A stretch of 64,000 nucleotides of DNA from Streptomyces sp. CB02056. GTDB lineage: Bacteria > Actinomycetota > Actinomycetes > Streptomycetales > Streptomycetaceae. Every line of letters starts with the position of its first letter. The stretch's first letter is position 1. Position numbers and translations under genes: made by a program. Of this stretch, positions 32,589 through 41,507 are shown in pieces. Under the pieces are notes generated by a model. It ran no database searches and was not told the origin of the DNA. It saw only the letters and a list, made by a program, of their open reading frames with translations. The stretch is from positions 62,001 to 126,000 of the forward strand of contig NZ_LIPD01000019.1 of assembly GCF_001905545.1 (NCBI RefSeq), given 5' to 3'.

Positions 32589-33515
32589 TCAGCCCAGCTG
32601 CGGGGCGATCCGGGAGGCGATCAGCTCCAGGTGGTCGAGGTCGTCCAGGTCGAGGATCTGGAGGTAGAACCGCTCGCTGCCGACCGCCGCGTACCGGCCG
32701 ATCCTCTCGACCACCTCGTCCGGGGTGCCGGCCAGGCCGTTCTCCTTCAGCTCGTCGACCTCGCGGCCGATCGCGGCGGCCCGGCGGGCGACCTCGGCGT
32801 CGTCGCGGCCGACGCAAGCCACCATGGCGTTGGAGTAGACCAGGTCGTCGGCGGAGCGCCCGGCCGCCTCGACGGCGGCGCGGACCCGGCCGAACAGGGC
32901 CGCGGTGTCGTCCACCGAGGCGAACGGCAGGTTGAACTCGTCGGCGAAGCGGGCGGCCAGGGCCGGGGTGCGCTTGGGGCCGAGGCCGCCGACCAGCACC
33001 GGGACGTGCTCCTGGGCGGGCTTGGGCAGGGCCGGCGAGTCGGTCAGCGTGTAGTACTCGCCGGCGAAGTCGAAGGTGTCGCCGAGCTTGGTGTTCCACA
33101 GCCCGGTGATGATCGCCAGCTGCTCCTCCAGCCGCCCGAACTTCTCCTTCGGGAAGGGGATGCCGTACGCGGTGTGCTCGGCCTCGTACCAGCCGGCGCC
33201 GAGGCCGAACTCGACCCGGCCGCCGCTCATCGCGTCCACCTGGGCGACCTGGATCGCGGTGACGCCCGGCAGCCGGAAGGTGGCGGCGGTCATCAGGGTG
33301 CCCAGGCGGATGGTGCTGGTGTCGCGGGCGAGGCCGGCCAGGGTGATCCAGGCGTCGGTGGGCCCGGGCAGGCCGTCGACGTCGCCCATCTTCAGGTAGT
33401 GGTCGGAGCGGAAGAAGGCGCTGAAGGCCCCGAGCTCCTCGGCGGTGCGGGCGACCTTGAGGAGGGTGTCGTAACTCGCACCCTGCTGGGGTTCGGTGAA
33501 GACGCGGAGATCCAT
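32589..33515 (-). CDS. LLM-class F420-dependent oxidoreductase
   Basis: The 308-residue TIM-barrel protein reads MDLRVFTEPQQGASYDTLL, FFRSDHYLKMGD, TSTIRLGTLMTAATFR and GRVEFGLGAGWYEAEH. These are signatures of the luciferase-like family that uses coenzyme F420 (or FMN). Its substrate is unknown. The start was chosen at MDLRVF because the first barrel strand starts there; an upstream reading adds basic, non-conserved residues. A CAGAAT hexamer ends 7 bases before the ATG. Confidence 0.9.
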   Translation of the reverse strand: MDLRVFTEPQQGASYDTLLKVARTAEELGAFSAFFRSDHYLKMGDVDGLPGPTDAWITLAGLARDTSTIRLGTLMTAATFRLPGVTAIQVAQVDAMSGGRVEFGLGAGWYEAEHTAYGIPFPKEKFGRLEEQLAIITGLWNTKLGDTFDFAGEYYTLTDSPALPKPAQEHVPVLVGGLGPKRTPALAARFADEFNLPFASVDDTAALFGRVRAAVEAAGRSADDLVYSNAMVACVGRDDAEVARRAAAIGREVDELKENGLAGTPDEVVERIGRYAAVGSERFYLQILDLDDLDHLELIASRIAPQLG

Positions 33516-33679
33516 GCCGGCCATTCTGGTACGGACCGACCGGTGATCGGCACAGCGCGTCCGCCGCGCCACGGACGGTTTCCGATCCGGCCGGGTGGGG
33601 CGGCAGGGGTGGCCAAGGTCTCAGTACGGAACCGTCACGGGCGCCCGTTCCCGCTCGGAGGGTCGCCTACCGTGGACGG

Positions 33680-34033
33680 ATGTTCGCGACCCCCGACGAG
33701 TCCTTCCGGCGCTCCCCCGACGAGCCGGCCGGCTGTCCGCTGCCCGGCATCGTGACGGCCTTCACGCCCCGGCTGGCCGAGTTCGCCTTCGAGCCCGGTT
33801 TCGTCGCGGCGGTCGACCAGCACGCGGCGATGCTGCGGGAGCTGCTGTACGCGCAGGGGCCGGAGCTCGCGCCCCGGCCCCTGGACCGTGAGGAGTTGTC
33901 GGACTACGCGCTGGGTTTCCTGGACGCGCTCGCCGAGATCGGCTGGCGGGAGCCGGTCGGCCACGACTACGCCGTGATCCGGCTCACCGCGATCTGCTGG
34001 CTGGTTCGCGAGCAGGGCCTGCTCGGGGTCTGA
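33680..34033 (+). CDS. Small conserved hypothetical protein, possibly DUF6401-like
   Basis: This 117-residue helical protein has PGFVAAVDQHAAMLRELL and SDYALGFLDALAEIGW, which resembles the actinomycete-specific DUF6401 family by memory only. No membrane segment or catalytic motif is visible. A -10-like TACCGT ends 6 bases before the ATG, so the transcript is probably leaderless. Confidence 0.65.
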   Translation: MFATPDESFRRSPDEPAGCPLPGIVTAFTPRLAEFAFEPGFVAAVDQHAAMLRELLYAQGPELAPRPLDREELSDYALGFLDALAEIGWREPVGHDYAVIRLTAICWLVREQGLLGV

Positions 34034-34071
34034 GCCCCGGCAGGCCCTCCCGGACCGCCCGGTGCGGCGGG

Positions 34072-34878
34072 CTACCGGTTCTGGTCGCCCTCGATGCCCG
34101 GCGCGGGCGGGGTGCCCGGACCGGTCTGGGTGGTCGGCCGGACCGGCTGGTTGGACAGCGCGTCGGAGCGGCCGGCCTGGTAGGCGGTGCCGCGCAGCCG
34201 GGCGGTCTCCCGCTCGGCGCCGTCCAGCCACCGCTCCCAGCGCTGGCGCATCGGGATGATCAGGCCGCCGCCGACACCGACCACCAGCACACCGGCGATG
34301 GTGGCGAGCGCGGCGATCAGGACCGGCCCGGTGATCGAGGTGGCGATCCCGGCCTGGCCCAGCGCGGCGATCACGCCGAGGCCGACGATGAACGCCCAGA
34401 CCAGGGTGGAGACCGTCCGGCCGTACGAGGCGCCGGAGAGCGTGCTGCCCACGATGTCGCGCACCGCGTTGGCGATGGCCATCGCGACCACCACGATCAC
34501 CACGGCGACGATGCCGCGCGGCAGCCAGGCGACGATGCTGTGGATCATCGTGCTGATCGGGTTCGAGCCGAAGACGCCGAACGCCAACTGCAGGGCCATC
34601 AGCAGGACGATGTAGTACACGACCTTGCAGATGATGCCGGTCATGTCGTACTTGGAACCCTGCAGGTGGGCGGCCACTCCGGACCGCTCCGCGACCCGTT
34701 CGGAGCCGACCCTGCGCAGCACCCGGTCGAGGATCTTGGCGATCGCCTTGGCCACGAACCAGCCGACGACCAGGATCGCCAGGAAGGCGATGAACTGCGG
34801 AATGACCTTGGCGATCTTCGACCAGGCCTCGGTGAAGCCCGACCCGAAATCGACGGACAGTGCGAGCTGCTGAGCCAC
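34072..34878 (-). CDS. Membrane protein with mechanosensitive-channel TM-helix repeats
   Basis: The 268-residue protein has about five hydrophobic segments. It carries two copies of the TM-helix repeat found in MscS-like and CmpX proteins: FIAFLAILVVGWFVAKAIAK and RGIVAVVIVVVAMAIANAV, each followed by a basic amphipathic stretch. It lacks the cytoplasmic beta domain of MscS. It probably protects membranes in osmotic stress or acts as a scaffold. The GTG start at 34878 is set by GGAGG 5 bases upstream, so several longer in-frame readings are rejected. Confidence 0.85.
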   Translation of the reverse strand: MAQQLALSVDFGSGFTEAWSKIAKVIPQFIAFLAILVVGWFVAKAIAKILDRVLRRVGSERVAERSGVAAHLQGSKYDMTGIICKVVYYIVLLMALQLAFGVFGSNPISTMIHSIVAWLPRGIVAVVIVVVAMAIANAVRDIVGSTLSGASYGRTVSTLVWAFIVGLGVIAALGQAGIATSITGPVLIAALATIAGVLVVGVGGGLIIPMRQRWERWLDGAERETARLRGTAYQAGRSDALSNQPVRPTTQTGPGTPPAPGIEGDQNR

Positions 34879-35070
34879 GGAGTCCTCCACTCGGTGACAC
34901 GGCGCCACGAGCGGGCGCTTCGGCCCCCCACCCTTCGTGGATAGCAGGCGCCCGCCCCGGCCGCGCGCGCCCGGTGTCCGGGATGGTCCCCTCGGGTGAA
35001 TGCTCCGGCCGTCCGCACGCGTACAGTGGCGGTCCGGGGGGACGGGCCACGGGGCGGGACGGACGGGACG

Positions 35071-35844
35071 GTGCGGCAAGTGGGCGGTACGGCGGCGGAG
35101 CACGCGGTGGACCACCGGGCGCTGCACTGGCGGGTCCGACCGGAAGCGGCCCGGGCCGCCGTCCTGGTCCTGCACGGCGGCGAGGAGCACAACGTCGCCC
35201 GGCCCGGGCGCCTCAACCTCCCGCTGCTGCGGATGCACGGCTTCCTGCGCGCGCTCACCAGGGCGACCGCGCGGGACGGGGTGGCCATCGGCACCGTCCG
35301 CTACCGCCACCGCGGCTGGAACGGCGAACGGGCCGACGCCGCACGGGACGCGACCGCCGCGCTCGACGAACTCACCGCGCTGCTCGGGCCGGTGCCGACC
35401 GTCCTGGTCGGCCACTCGATGGGCGGGCGCGCCGCCCTCCAGGCCGGCGGACACCCCTCCGTCACCGGCCTGGTCGCCCTCGCACCGTGGTGCCCGCCCG
35501 AGGACCCGTGCGACCAACTCGCCGGGCGGGACGTCCTCCTGCTGCACGGCGACCGCGACACCGTCACCCCGCCCGCCGAAACCCGCGCCTTCGCCGCCCG
35601 CAGCCGCGCCGCGGGCGCCCGGGTCTGCGGCTACACCGTCACCGGCAGCGGCCACGCCATGCTCCAGCGCCTCCCCGACTGGCACCGCGCCACCACCCGC
35701 CTCACCACCGCCCTCCTCGGCCTCCACCCCTTCCCCGCCGAAACCGCCTCCGCCCTCGCCCTCCCACCCGCCTCCCGCGAAGCCCTCACCCTCACCCTCC
35801 CGCCCCAGCCCCGCCGCGCCCCGGCCCTCCCGGCCAACCCCTGA
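35071..35844 (+). CDS. Alpha/beta hydrolase
   Basis: The core shows VLVLHGGEEHN, the nucleophile elbow LVGHSMGGRAALQ, LLLHGDRDTVTPP with the acid, and SGHAML with the histidine, so the triad is complete. The substrate is unknown; the layout fits dienelactone-hydrolase or lysophospholipase-like enzymes. The tail is Pro/Ala-rich. A TACAGT -10 at 35022-35027 argues against the upstream in-frame GTG at 34996. The GTG at 35071 is downstream of it with a GGGACGGAC-type RBS, but the start is uncertain. Confidence 0.85.
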   Translation: MRQVGGTAAEHAVDHRALHWRVRPEAARAAVLVLHGGEEHNVARPGRLNLPLLRMHGFLRALTRATARDGVAIGTVRYRHRGWNGERADAARDATAALDELTALLGPVPTVLVGHSMGGRAALQAGGHPSVTGLVALAPWCPPEDPCDQLAGRDVLLLHGDRDTVTPPAETRAFAARSRAAGARVCGYTVTGSGHAMLQRLPDWHRATTRLTTALLGLHPFPAETASALALPPASREALTLTLPPQPRRAPALPANP

Positions 35845-35872
35845 GGCACCGGGGTCCCGCGGGGCCGGTTCC

Positions 35873-38248
35873 TCAGGCCCGGCGCAGCACCCGCCAGGTC
35901 ACCAGGCCGGCGGTCGTCCCCGACAGCAGCAGGCAGGCGAGGACCACGGAGGCCAGCGCCGCCGGGTCCAGGTGGAGCGTGACCGGGGCTCCGGTGCTCT
36001 GGGCGAGGCCGGAGGCGAGACCGGCCAGCGGCGGGAGGGTGGCCAGCAGTCCCAGCAGGGTGCCGATCGCGGTCACCACGGCCGCCTCGCCCGCGGCCAG
36101 CAGGACCAGTTGGCGCACGGTGCCGCCGGTCGAGCGCAGCACGGCGAGGTCACGGCGCCGGCCGTGGGCGGACAGGGCGGTGCTGTTCGCGGTGGCGATC
36201 GCGCTGTAGCCGACGGCCACGGCGATCAGCATGGCTGCCAGGCTGTCGGTCAGCCGGGCGTCGGTGTCGTAGTCGTCCAGGGCGTAACGGACGGCGTCGT
36301 GGACGGCCGTGCCCGGGACGACCGCCACCGGATCCGCCTCCGCCGGGACGAACAGGTCGTCGCCCAGCGCGGCCGGGTCGTGGCCGCGGACCAGGCTCCG
36401 GGCGAGGACGAAGTCGCCGCGGGCCGGGTCGTCCGGCAGGATCCCGGCGATGAGCAGCGGGACGGTCGCCCCGTCGGCGAAGCGGACCGGGTACCGCTGC
36501 CCGGCCGTCACGCCCAGCCAACGCGCCATGGACGTTCCCAGCACCGCCTCGCCGGGCCGGCTCCAGGCCGGGTCGCGGGAGCCGAGGGCGTCGATCACGA
36601 CGGTCGTCCCGTCGGCGCGGTGGACGAAGGCGCGGGTCGGCAGGGCGGCCTTGCCGACCGGGTGGGCGTCGGCCGCCTCGTCGGTGAGGCCCGGGGTGCC
36701 GTCGTTGGTGACGATCGCCTGGCCGGAGAGCCGCAGCGCCTGGCCGGCCGGGTAGGCCGCCCGCATCGTCTCCACCGCGCCGCTGAGCAGCACGGCGAAG
36801 CCGACCGCCGCGATCACCGGTGCCGCCGCCGCGGCGGCGCGGGACGCGCCCGCCGTCAGCCCGGCCCGCAGCAGCAGCGGGCCGGCCGTACCGAGCCGTC
36901 GCAGTGGTGCGGTCACCACCCGGCCCACCGGGCCGACCAGGACCGGGGCGAGCAGGGCGGCGGCCGCGATCAGCAGCATGGTGGCGGTGATCGCCAGGCT
37001 GATCCGGCGGTCCGCGGCGGCGGTCGCGGTGAGCACCGCGCAGCCGGTGCCGAGGCCGAGCACCACCACGCCGCAGATCAGCCGGGTGCGGCCCAACTGC
37101 CCTTCCCCCGTGCGGCTTTCGCGCAGTGCCTGCAGTGGCGCCACCCGGGCGGCGGGGCGGCTCGCCGCCCAGGCTCCGAGCACGCTGACGCCGACGCCGG
37201 TCGCGGCGGCGGTGAGCAGCGGCCAGGCCGTCACCCGCACGGTGAGCCCCGGCGGGGCGACGTCCAGGCGCAGCAGGGCGTCCCGCAGCAGCGGGGCGGC
37301 CGCGAGCCCGGCGAGGCAGCCCGCCGCCGAGCCGAGCAGGCCGACCAGCGCGGCCTCGCCGAGCACCATCCGGCGCAGTTGGCCCGGGGTGGCGCCGAGG
37401 ACGCGCAGCAGGCCGAGTTCGCGCCGCCGCAGGCCGGTGGCGAGGACGAGCATCGAGGCGACCACGAAGCCGGTGGTGAACAGGCCGAGGGTGGCCAGCG
37501 CGGCGATCACCTGGGTGCCGAGGAAGCGCCGGTGCTCGACGTGGCGGGGCTGGAGCGCGGCGCGGCCCTCGCCGGTGACCACGGCCGCCCGGTCGCCGAC
37601 GGCCGTACGGGCGGCCGCGGCCAGGCGGGCGGGCGGGGTGCCGGGGGCGGGGAGCAGGGCGATCGTCCGGACGCCCGGGTCGCGCTGCGCGGCGGCGGCG
37701 TCGCTGAGGTAGTACCCGGGGCCGTCCACCGTGCCGACGACGGTGAACTCGGTACGCCCGGCGGTGAGGTTGACGGTCAGCCGGGCGCCGGCCGGGACGC
37801 CGAGGGACCGGTCGACCACCACCTCGTCGGCGGCCTCCGGCCCCCGGCCCGTGAGCAGCCGGTAGGGGGCCAGCCGCGCCGAGGACCAGCCGTGGCCCGC
37901 CTCGGCCGCGCCCTCGTCGGGGACCGGCCGACCGTCCCGGACGGCCTGGGCGTAGAAGGCGCGGTCCACCACGGCGGCCGCCACGCCGGGCGCCGCGCGC
38001 AGCCGGTCGGTCAGGGCCCCCGCCTCGGCGGCGTTCCACGGGACGCGGTCCTCGGCACTGCCGCCGCGGCCGGTGGCCTGCGGCGGGAGCACCAGGGCGG
38101 TGGCGGCGGAGAGGCGGGGCTGGACGGCGGGCCGGGCGGACTCGTGGACGGTCAGCGTGGCGGTGATCAGCCCGACGCCGACCAGCACGGCGAGCCAGCA
38201 CGCGAGGTGACTCGACCAGCGCTCACGGACGTTGGCGACGATCAGCAT
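35873..38248 (-). CDS. ABC transporter permease, FtsX/MacB type
   Basis: The 791-residue protein has an N-terminal transmembrane helix and an extracellular domain (about 30-240). Two FtsX permease cores follow, with three helices each (about 260-400 and 690-791), separated by a second extracellular region. MLVLATGLRRRELGLLRVLGATPGQLRR is the hallmark intracellular loop. These exporters move antibiotics, peptides or lipids, or act as mechanotransmitters. Its start shares one base with the ATPase stop (TGATG), so the two are translationally coupled. A two-component system is divergent from the pair. Confidence 0.92.
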   Translation of the reverse strand: MLIVANVRERWSSHLACWLAVLVGVGLITATLTVHESARPAVQPRLSAATALVLPPQATGRGGSAEDRVPWNAAEAGALTDRLRAAPGVAAAVVDRAFYAQAVRDGRPVPDEGAAEAGHGWSSARLAPYRLLTGRGPEAADEVVVDRSLGVPAGARLTVNLTAGRTEFTVVGTVDGPGYYLSDAAAAQRDPGVRTIALLPAPGTPPARLAAAARTAVGDRAAVVTGEGRAALQPRHVEHRRFLGTQVIAALATLGLFTTGFVVASMLVLATGLRRRELGLLRVLGATPGQLRRMVLGEAALVGLLGSAAGCLAGLAAAPLLRDALLRLDVAPPGLTVRVTAWPLLTAAATGVGVSVLGAWAASRPAARVAPLQALRESRTGEGQLGRTRLICGVVVLGLGTGCAVLTATAAADRRISLAITATMLLIAAAALLAPVLVGPVGRVVTAPLRRLGTAGPLLLRAGLTAGASRAAAAAAPVIAAVGFAVLLSGAVETMRAAYPAGQALRLSGQAIVTNDGTPGLTDEAADAHPVGKAALPTRAFVHRADGTTVVIDALGSRDPAWSRPGEAVLGTSMARWLGVTAGQRYPVRFADGATVPLLIAGILPDDPARGDFVLARSLVRGHDPAALGDDLFVPAEADPVAVVPGTAVHDAVRYALDDYDTDARLTDSLAAMLIAVAVGYSAIATANSTALSAHGRRRDLAVLRSTGGTVRQLVLLAAGEAAVVTAIGTLLGLLATLPPLAGLASGLAQSTGAPVTLHLDPAALASVVLACLLLSGTTAGLVTWRVLRRA

Positions 38249-39045
38249 CACGCCTCCAGCCGGGCCATGCGGGCCGCGACGGCGGCGGCGGCGCGGGCGT
38301 GGTCGCCGTCGAGGTCCAGCCGGTCGGCGATCCGGCCGTCCTGGAGGAAGACCACGGTGTCGGCGACGGCGGCGGCTGCCGGGTCGTGGGTGACCATGAC
38401 CGTGGTCTGTGCCTGCTCGTCCACCAACCGCCGCAGCAGGCGCAGGACTTCGCCGGAGGTCCGGGTGTCCAGGGCGCCGGTGGGCTCGTCGGCGAAGAGC
38501 ACGTCGGGGCGGGTGACCAGGGCGCGGGCCAGGGCGACGCGCTGCTGCTGGCCTCCGGAGAGCCGGCTCGGCCGGTGCCCGGCGCGCTCGGCCAGCCCGA
38601 CGGCGCGCAGCGCGGCGGCCACCTCCTCGCGGCCGACGGTCCCGCCCTTCCGGCGGCCCGCGAAGCGCGCGGGCAGTTCGACGTTCTGGGCGGCGGTCAG
38701 CGACTCGACCAGGTTGTACGCCTGGAACACGAAGCCGATCCGCTCGCGCCGCAGTTCGGTGCGGCGGCGCTCGCTCTGGGCGCCGAGGTCGAGGCCGGCC
38801 AGCAGCACCCGGCCGCCGGTGGGCCGGTCCAGTCCGGCGGCGCACTGGAGCAGCGTGGACTTCCCGGAGCCGGAGGGCCCCATGATCGCGGTCAGGGTGC
38901 CGCGCGGAAAGCCGAGCGTGACCCGGTCGAGCGCGGTCACCGCCCCTTCGCCGCTGCCGTGCACCTTGCGGACGTCGTGCAGCTCCACCACGCCGTGCGG
39001 TTCGGCGGCGCCCCGCTCCGCCCTGGGTTCCCGATGGTTCGTCAT
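38248..39045 (-). CDS. ABC transporter ATP-binding protein
   Basis: The 265-residue ATPase has Walker A GPSGSGKST, Q-loop FVFQAYNLVESLTA, signature LSGGQQQRVALARAL, Walker B VLFADEPTGALD and H-loop VMVTHD. It belongs to the MacB/LolD-like group that works with FtsX-type permeases. It powers the permease encoded directly downstream. The gene starts 110 bases from the divergent sensor kinase; the palindrome at 39103-39120 lies between them. The RBS is poor. Confidence 0.95.
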   Translation of the reverse strand: MTNHREPRAERGAAEPHGVVELHDVRKVHGSGEGAVTALDRVTLGFPRGTLTAIMGPSGSGKSTLLQCAAGLDRPTGGRVLLAGLDLGAQSERRRTELRRERIGFVFQAYNLVESLTAAQNVELPARFAGRRKGGTVGREEVAAALRAVGLAERAGHRPSRLSGGQQQRVALARALVTRPDVLFADEPTGALDTRTSGEVLRLLRRLVDEQAQTTVMVTHDPAAAAVADTVVFLQDGRIADRLDLDGDHARAAAAVAARMARLEA

Positions 39046-39102
39046 GCCGAGGATTCCAGCGGACCCGCGGACCGGGGGCACTGATCCGGGCACCACCGGG
39101 AA

Positions 39103-39120
39103 GGTAGTGCCTGCACTACC
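39103..39120. promoter_or_regulatory. Perfect 8-base-arm palindrome between exporter and its sensor genes
   Basis: GGTAGTGC-CT-GCACTACC is a perfect inverted repeat centred about 43 bases upstream of the sensor kinase start, with a TATCGT -10 at 39142-39147. The likely binder is the NarL-type regulator encoded at 40360-41007. This arrangement would control both the exporter and the two-component genes. Confidence 0.6.
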
Positions 39121-39154
39121 CCGCCCGACGGACCACCCCACTATCGTTCTTCGC

Positions 39155-40375
39155 ATGCGTCCGAGAACGGCATGGCAGGCGATGGCCCAACGGCCGTTGA
39201 GCTTCCTCGGCTCCGCGTGGCCGTGGCGTTCGCTGGCGTACCTGGCCAGCGGGGTGCTGGTGGGGGCCGCGGCGCTGGTGGTGCTGGCCGCCGGCCTGGT
39301 GGCGGGGGCGGTGCTGCTGGTGGTGCTGGTCGGGGTGGCGCCGCTGGTCGGGGTGGTGCTGTCGGCGGTGGCGGTCGCGGCCGTCGAGCGGTGGCGGCTG
39401 CGGCTGGTGGACCTGGACCCGGCCGAGGACCCGCACCGGGCGCCGGACGCCCCGGGGCCGCGCGCCTGGGCGGCCACCCGGCTGACCGAACCGGTGACCT
39501 GGCGCGAACTGGGCTTCACCCTGCTCTCGGCCGCCGCGCTGTGGTGGCTGGACCTGCTGGTGCTGCTCTTCTCCTTCGGGGTGCCGGCGCTCTGCTTCTC
39601 GTCGCTCGACGGCGCCACCTGGCCGTGGTCGGTCTTCGGGGCCCTCGTGCTGCTCGCCTCGCCGTACACGGTGACCTCCTGGGCGGGCGCCCGCGCGGCC
39701 CTCGCCCGCACCCTGCTCGCCCCGCGCGACGCGGAGTTGGGCGCGCGGCTGCGGGAGGTGAAGGCCTCCCGGGCGCGACTGGTGGACGCCTTCGACGCCG
39801 AGCGGCAGCGGATCGAGCGGGACCTGCACGACGGCGCGCAGCAGCAGCTGGTCTCGCTGGGGATGACCCTCGGGCTGATGCACCTGGACGTCCCGCCGGG
39901 CTCGCCGCTCGGCCCGCAGCTGGCCCGGGCGCAGGAGCAACTCGGCACCGCGCACGAGGAGTTGCGCCGGATCGTACGCGGCCTCAACCCTCCGGTGCTG
40001 GCCGACCACGGGCTGGCCGCCGCCGTCCGGGAGCAGGCCGGACGGTTCCCGATCCCGGTCACCGTCGACCTGGACCTGCCCGTCCGGCTGCCCCGGCAGC
40101 TGGAGACCGGCGTCTACTACCTGATCAGCGAGGCGATGACCAACATCGCCCGCCACAGCGGCGCCGGCCGCGCCCGGGTCTCCGGCCGCTACCACGCGGA
40201 CCTGCTCGTCCTGGAGATCGCCGACGACGGCCGCGGCGGCGCGGACCCGGCGCTCGGCAGCGGGCTGACCGGGCTCGCCGACCGCCTCACCGCCGTCGAC
40301 GGCCGGATGCGGGTGTCCAGCCCGGCCGGCGGCCCGACCCTGCTCCACGTGGAGATACCGTGCCGCTTCGGGTGA
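39155..40375 (+). CDS. NarL-type sensor histidine kinase
   Basis: The 406-residue kinase has an N-terminal domain of about four hydrophobic segments (30-75 and 120-175). The HisKA_3 domain ([17 protein letters not shown], phospho-His225) follows, then a HATPase domain with [14 protein letters not shown] and [13 protein letters not shown]. Short extracellular loops suggest it senses the membrane or the linked ABC exporter itself. TATCGT ends 7 bases before the ATG, fitting a leaderless mRNA. Its last 16 bases overlap the response-regulator gene. Confidence 0.92.
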   Translation: MRPRTAWQAMAQRPLSFLGSAWPWRSLAYLASGVLVGAAALVVLAAGLVAGAVLLVVLVGVAPLVGVVLSAVAVAAVERWRLRLVDLDPAEDPHRAPDAPGPRAWAATRLTEPVTWRELGFTLLSAAALWWLDLLVLLFSFGVPALCFSSLDGATWPWSVFGALVLLASPYTVTSWAGARAALARTLLAPRDAELGARLREVKASRARLVDAFDAERQRIERDLHDGAQQQLVSLGMTLGLMHLDVPPGSPLGPQLARAQEQLGTAHEELRRIVRGLNPPVLADHGLAAAVREQAGRFPIPVTVDLDLPVRLPRQLETGVYYLISEAMTNIARHSGAGRARVSGRYHADLLVLEIADDGRGGADPALGSGLTGLADRLTAVDGRMRVSSPAGGPTLLHVEIPCRFG

Positions 40376-41007
40376 TCGTCGCCGAGGACGCCGTCCTGCT
40401 CCGCGAGGGACTGATCGGCCTGCTGCACCGCTTCGGGCACCACGTCCTCGCCGCCGTCGGCGACGCGGACGCCCTGGCCGCCGCCGTGCGCACGCAGCGG
40501 CCCGACCTCGTGGTCACGGACGTCCGGATGCCCCCGGACCACCGCGACGACGGCCTGCGCGCCGCCGTCCGGCTGCGCCGGGAGTACCCCGGGCTGCCGG
40601 TGGTGGTGCTCAGCCAGTACGTCGAACAGTCCTACGCGACACGGCTGTTGGACTCGGACGGCGGACGGGCGGTCGGCTACCTCCTGAAGGAGCGGGTGGG
40701 CGCGGTGGCCGACTTCATGGCCGGCCTGGAACGGGTGGCCGGCGGCGGGACGGTGGTGGACCGGGAGGTGGTCCAGCAGCTGGTCCGGCTGCGGCACGAC
40801 CCGCTGGAGCGCCTCAGCGCCCGCGAGCGCGAGGTGCTGGCGCTGATGGCCCAGGGCCGCTCCAACGCCACGCTCGCGGCTGAACTCTTCATCAGCGACG
40901 CGGCGGTGAACAAGCACATCGGCAACATCTTCGCCAAGCTGGACCTGCCGGTGGACGTGGACGGCCACCGGCGGGTCCTGGCGGTGCTGCGCTACCTGGG
41001 GGCGTGA
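40360..41007 (+). CDS. LuxR/NarL-family response regulator
   Basis: The 215-residue regulator has a receiver domain ([14 protein letters not shown], phospho-acceptor Asp54 in [17 protein letters not shown]) and a LuxR helix-turn-helix ([32 protein letters not shown]). It starts with GTG inside the end of the kinase gene, with GGAG as RBS. Together with that kinase it likely controls the divergent ABC exporter through the palindrome at 39103-39120. The longer [12 protein letters not shown] loop marks a common actinomycete subgroup, shared with the regulator at 56858. Confidence 0.94.
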   Translation: MPLRVIVAEDAVLLREGLIGLLHRFGHHVLAAVGDADALAAAVRTQRPDLVVTDVRMPPDHRDDGLRAAVRLRREYPGLPVVVLSQYVEQSYATRLLDSDGGRAVGYLLKERVGAVADFMAGLERVAGGGTVVDREVVQQLVRLRHDPLERLSAREREVLALMAQGRSNATLAAELFISDAAVNKHIGNIFAKLDLPVDVDGHRRVLAVLRYLGA

Positions 41008-41030
41008 GGGCCGCAGAAGCGGGTCGGTTC

Positions 41031-41507
41031 CTAGACCGTGTGCCAGAGGGCGGCCGCGAAGACCGCCGTCACCCAGGTCCACAGGACGGAGAGGCCGAGG
41101 TGCGCGACCGTGCGCAGGCGGTCGCCGCGCCACAGGCGGGGCGAGAAGTAGGCGAACTCGAAGAGCCAGCGCAGGCCCCAGAAGAGGGTCTGGCCGGCCA
41201 GCAGGGCGGTGCCGAGCCGGCCGCCGGCGAGCAGGTCGGGGGCCAGGCAGAGCGGGAGCAGGCCGAGCAGCGCGCAGGCGAGGCCGATGAAGAAGAGGTG
41301 GGCGTAGGAGACCTGGCGGGTCAGCAGGGTGGTGCCGGCGAGGTCGGCGGGCCAGCCGATGGCGCGGGGCAGGACGGCGTGGACCAGGCCAGCGGTCACG
41401 AGGGCGGCGCCGACCAGGCGCAACTGGGCCTCGAGGGTGAGGAGTCCGGGCGTACCGGTCAGTTCGGCCAGTACGGTCAGCTCGGTCAGTCCGGTCGGCC
41501 CGGTCAT
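41031..41507 (-). CDS. Small multi-pass membrane protein
   Basis: The 158-residue protein has about four hydrophobic helices (ALVTAGLVHAVLP, FFIGLACALLGLLPL, ALLAGQTLFWGL, VLWTWVTAVFAAAL) and few charges. No family was recognised. Its ATG overlaps the stop of the upstream methyltransferase gene (ATGA), making it the third gene of a coupled operon (DUF2071, methyltransferase, this). A role together with those genes at the membrane is inferred from this alone. Confidence 0.8.
   Translation of the reverse strand: MTGPTGLTELTVLAELTGTPGLLTLEAQLRLVGAALVTAGLVHAVLPRAIGWPADLAGTTLLTRQVSYAHLFFIGLACALLGLLPLCLAPDLLAGGRLGTALLAGQTLFWGLRWLFEFAYFSPRLWRGDRLRTVAHLGLSVLWTWVTAVFAAALWHTV

Noticed and set aside
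35000-40375. Very long open frame on the plus strand across the ABC exporter
   Set aside because: The minus strand encodes complete ABC permease and ATPase domains. Only the end, from 39155, is a real kinase gene.
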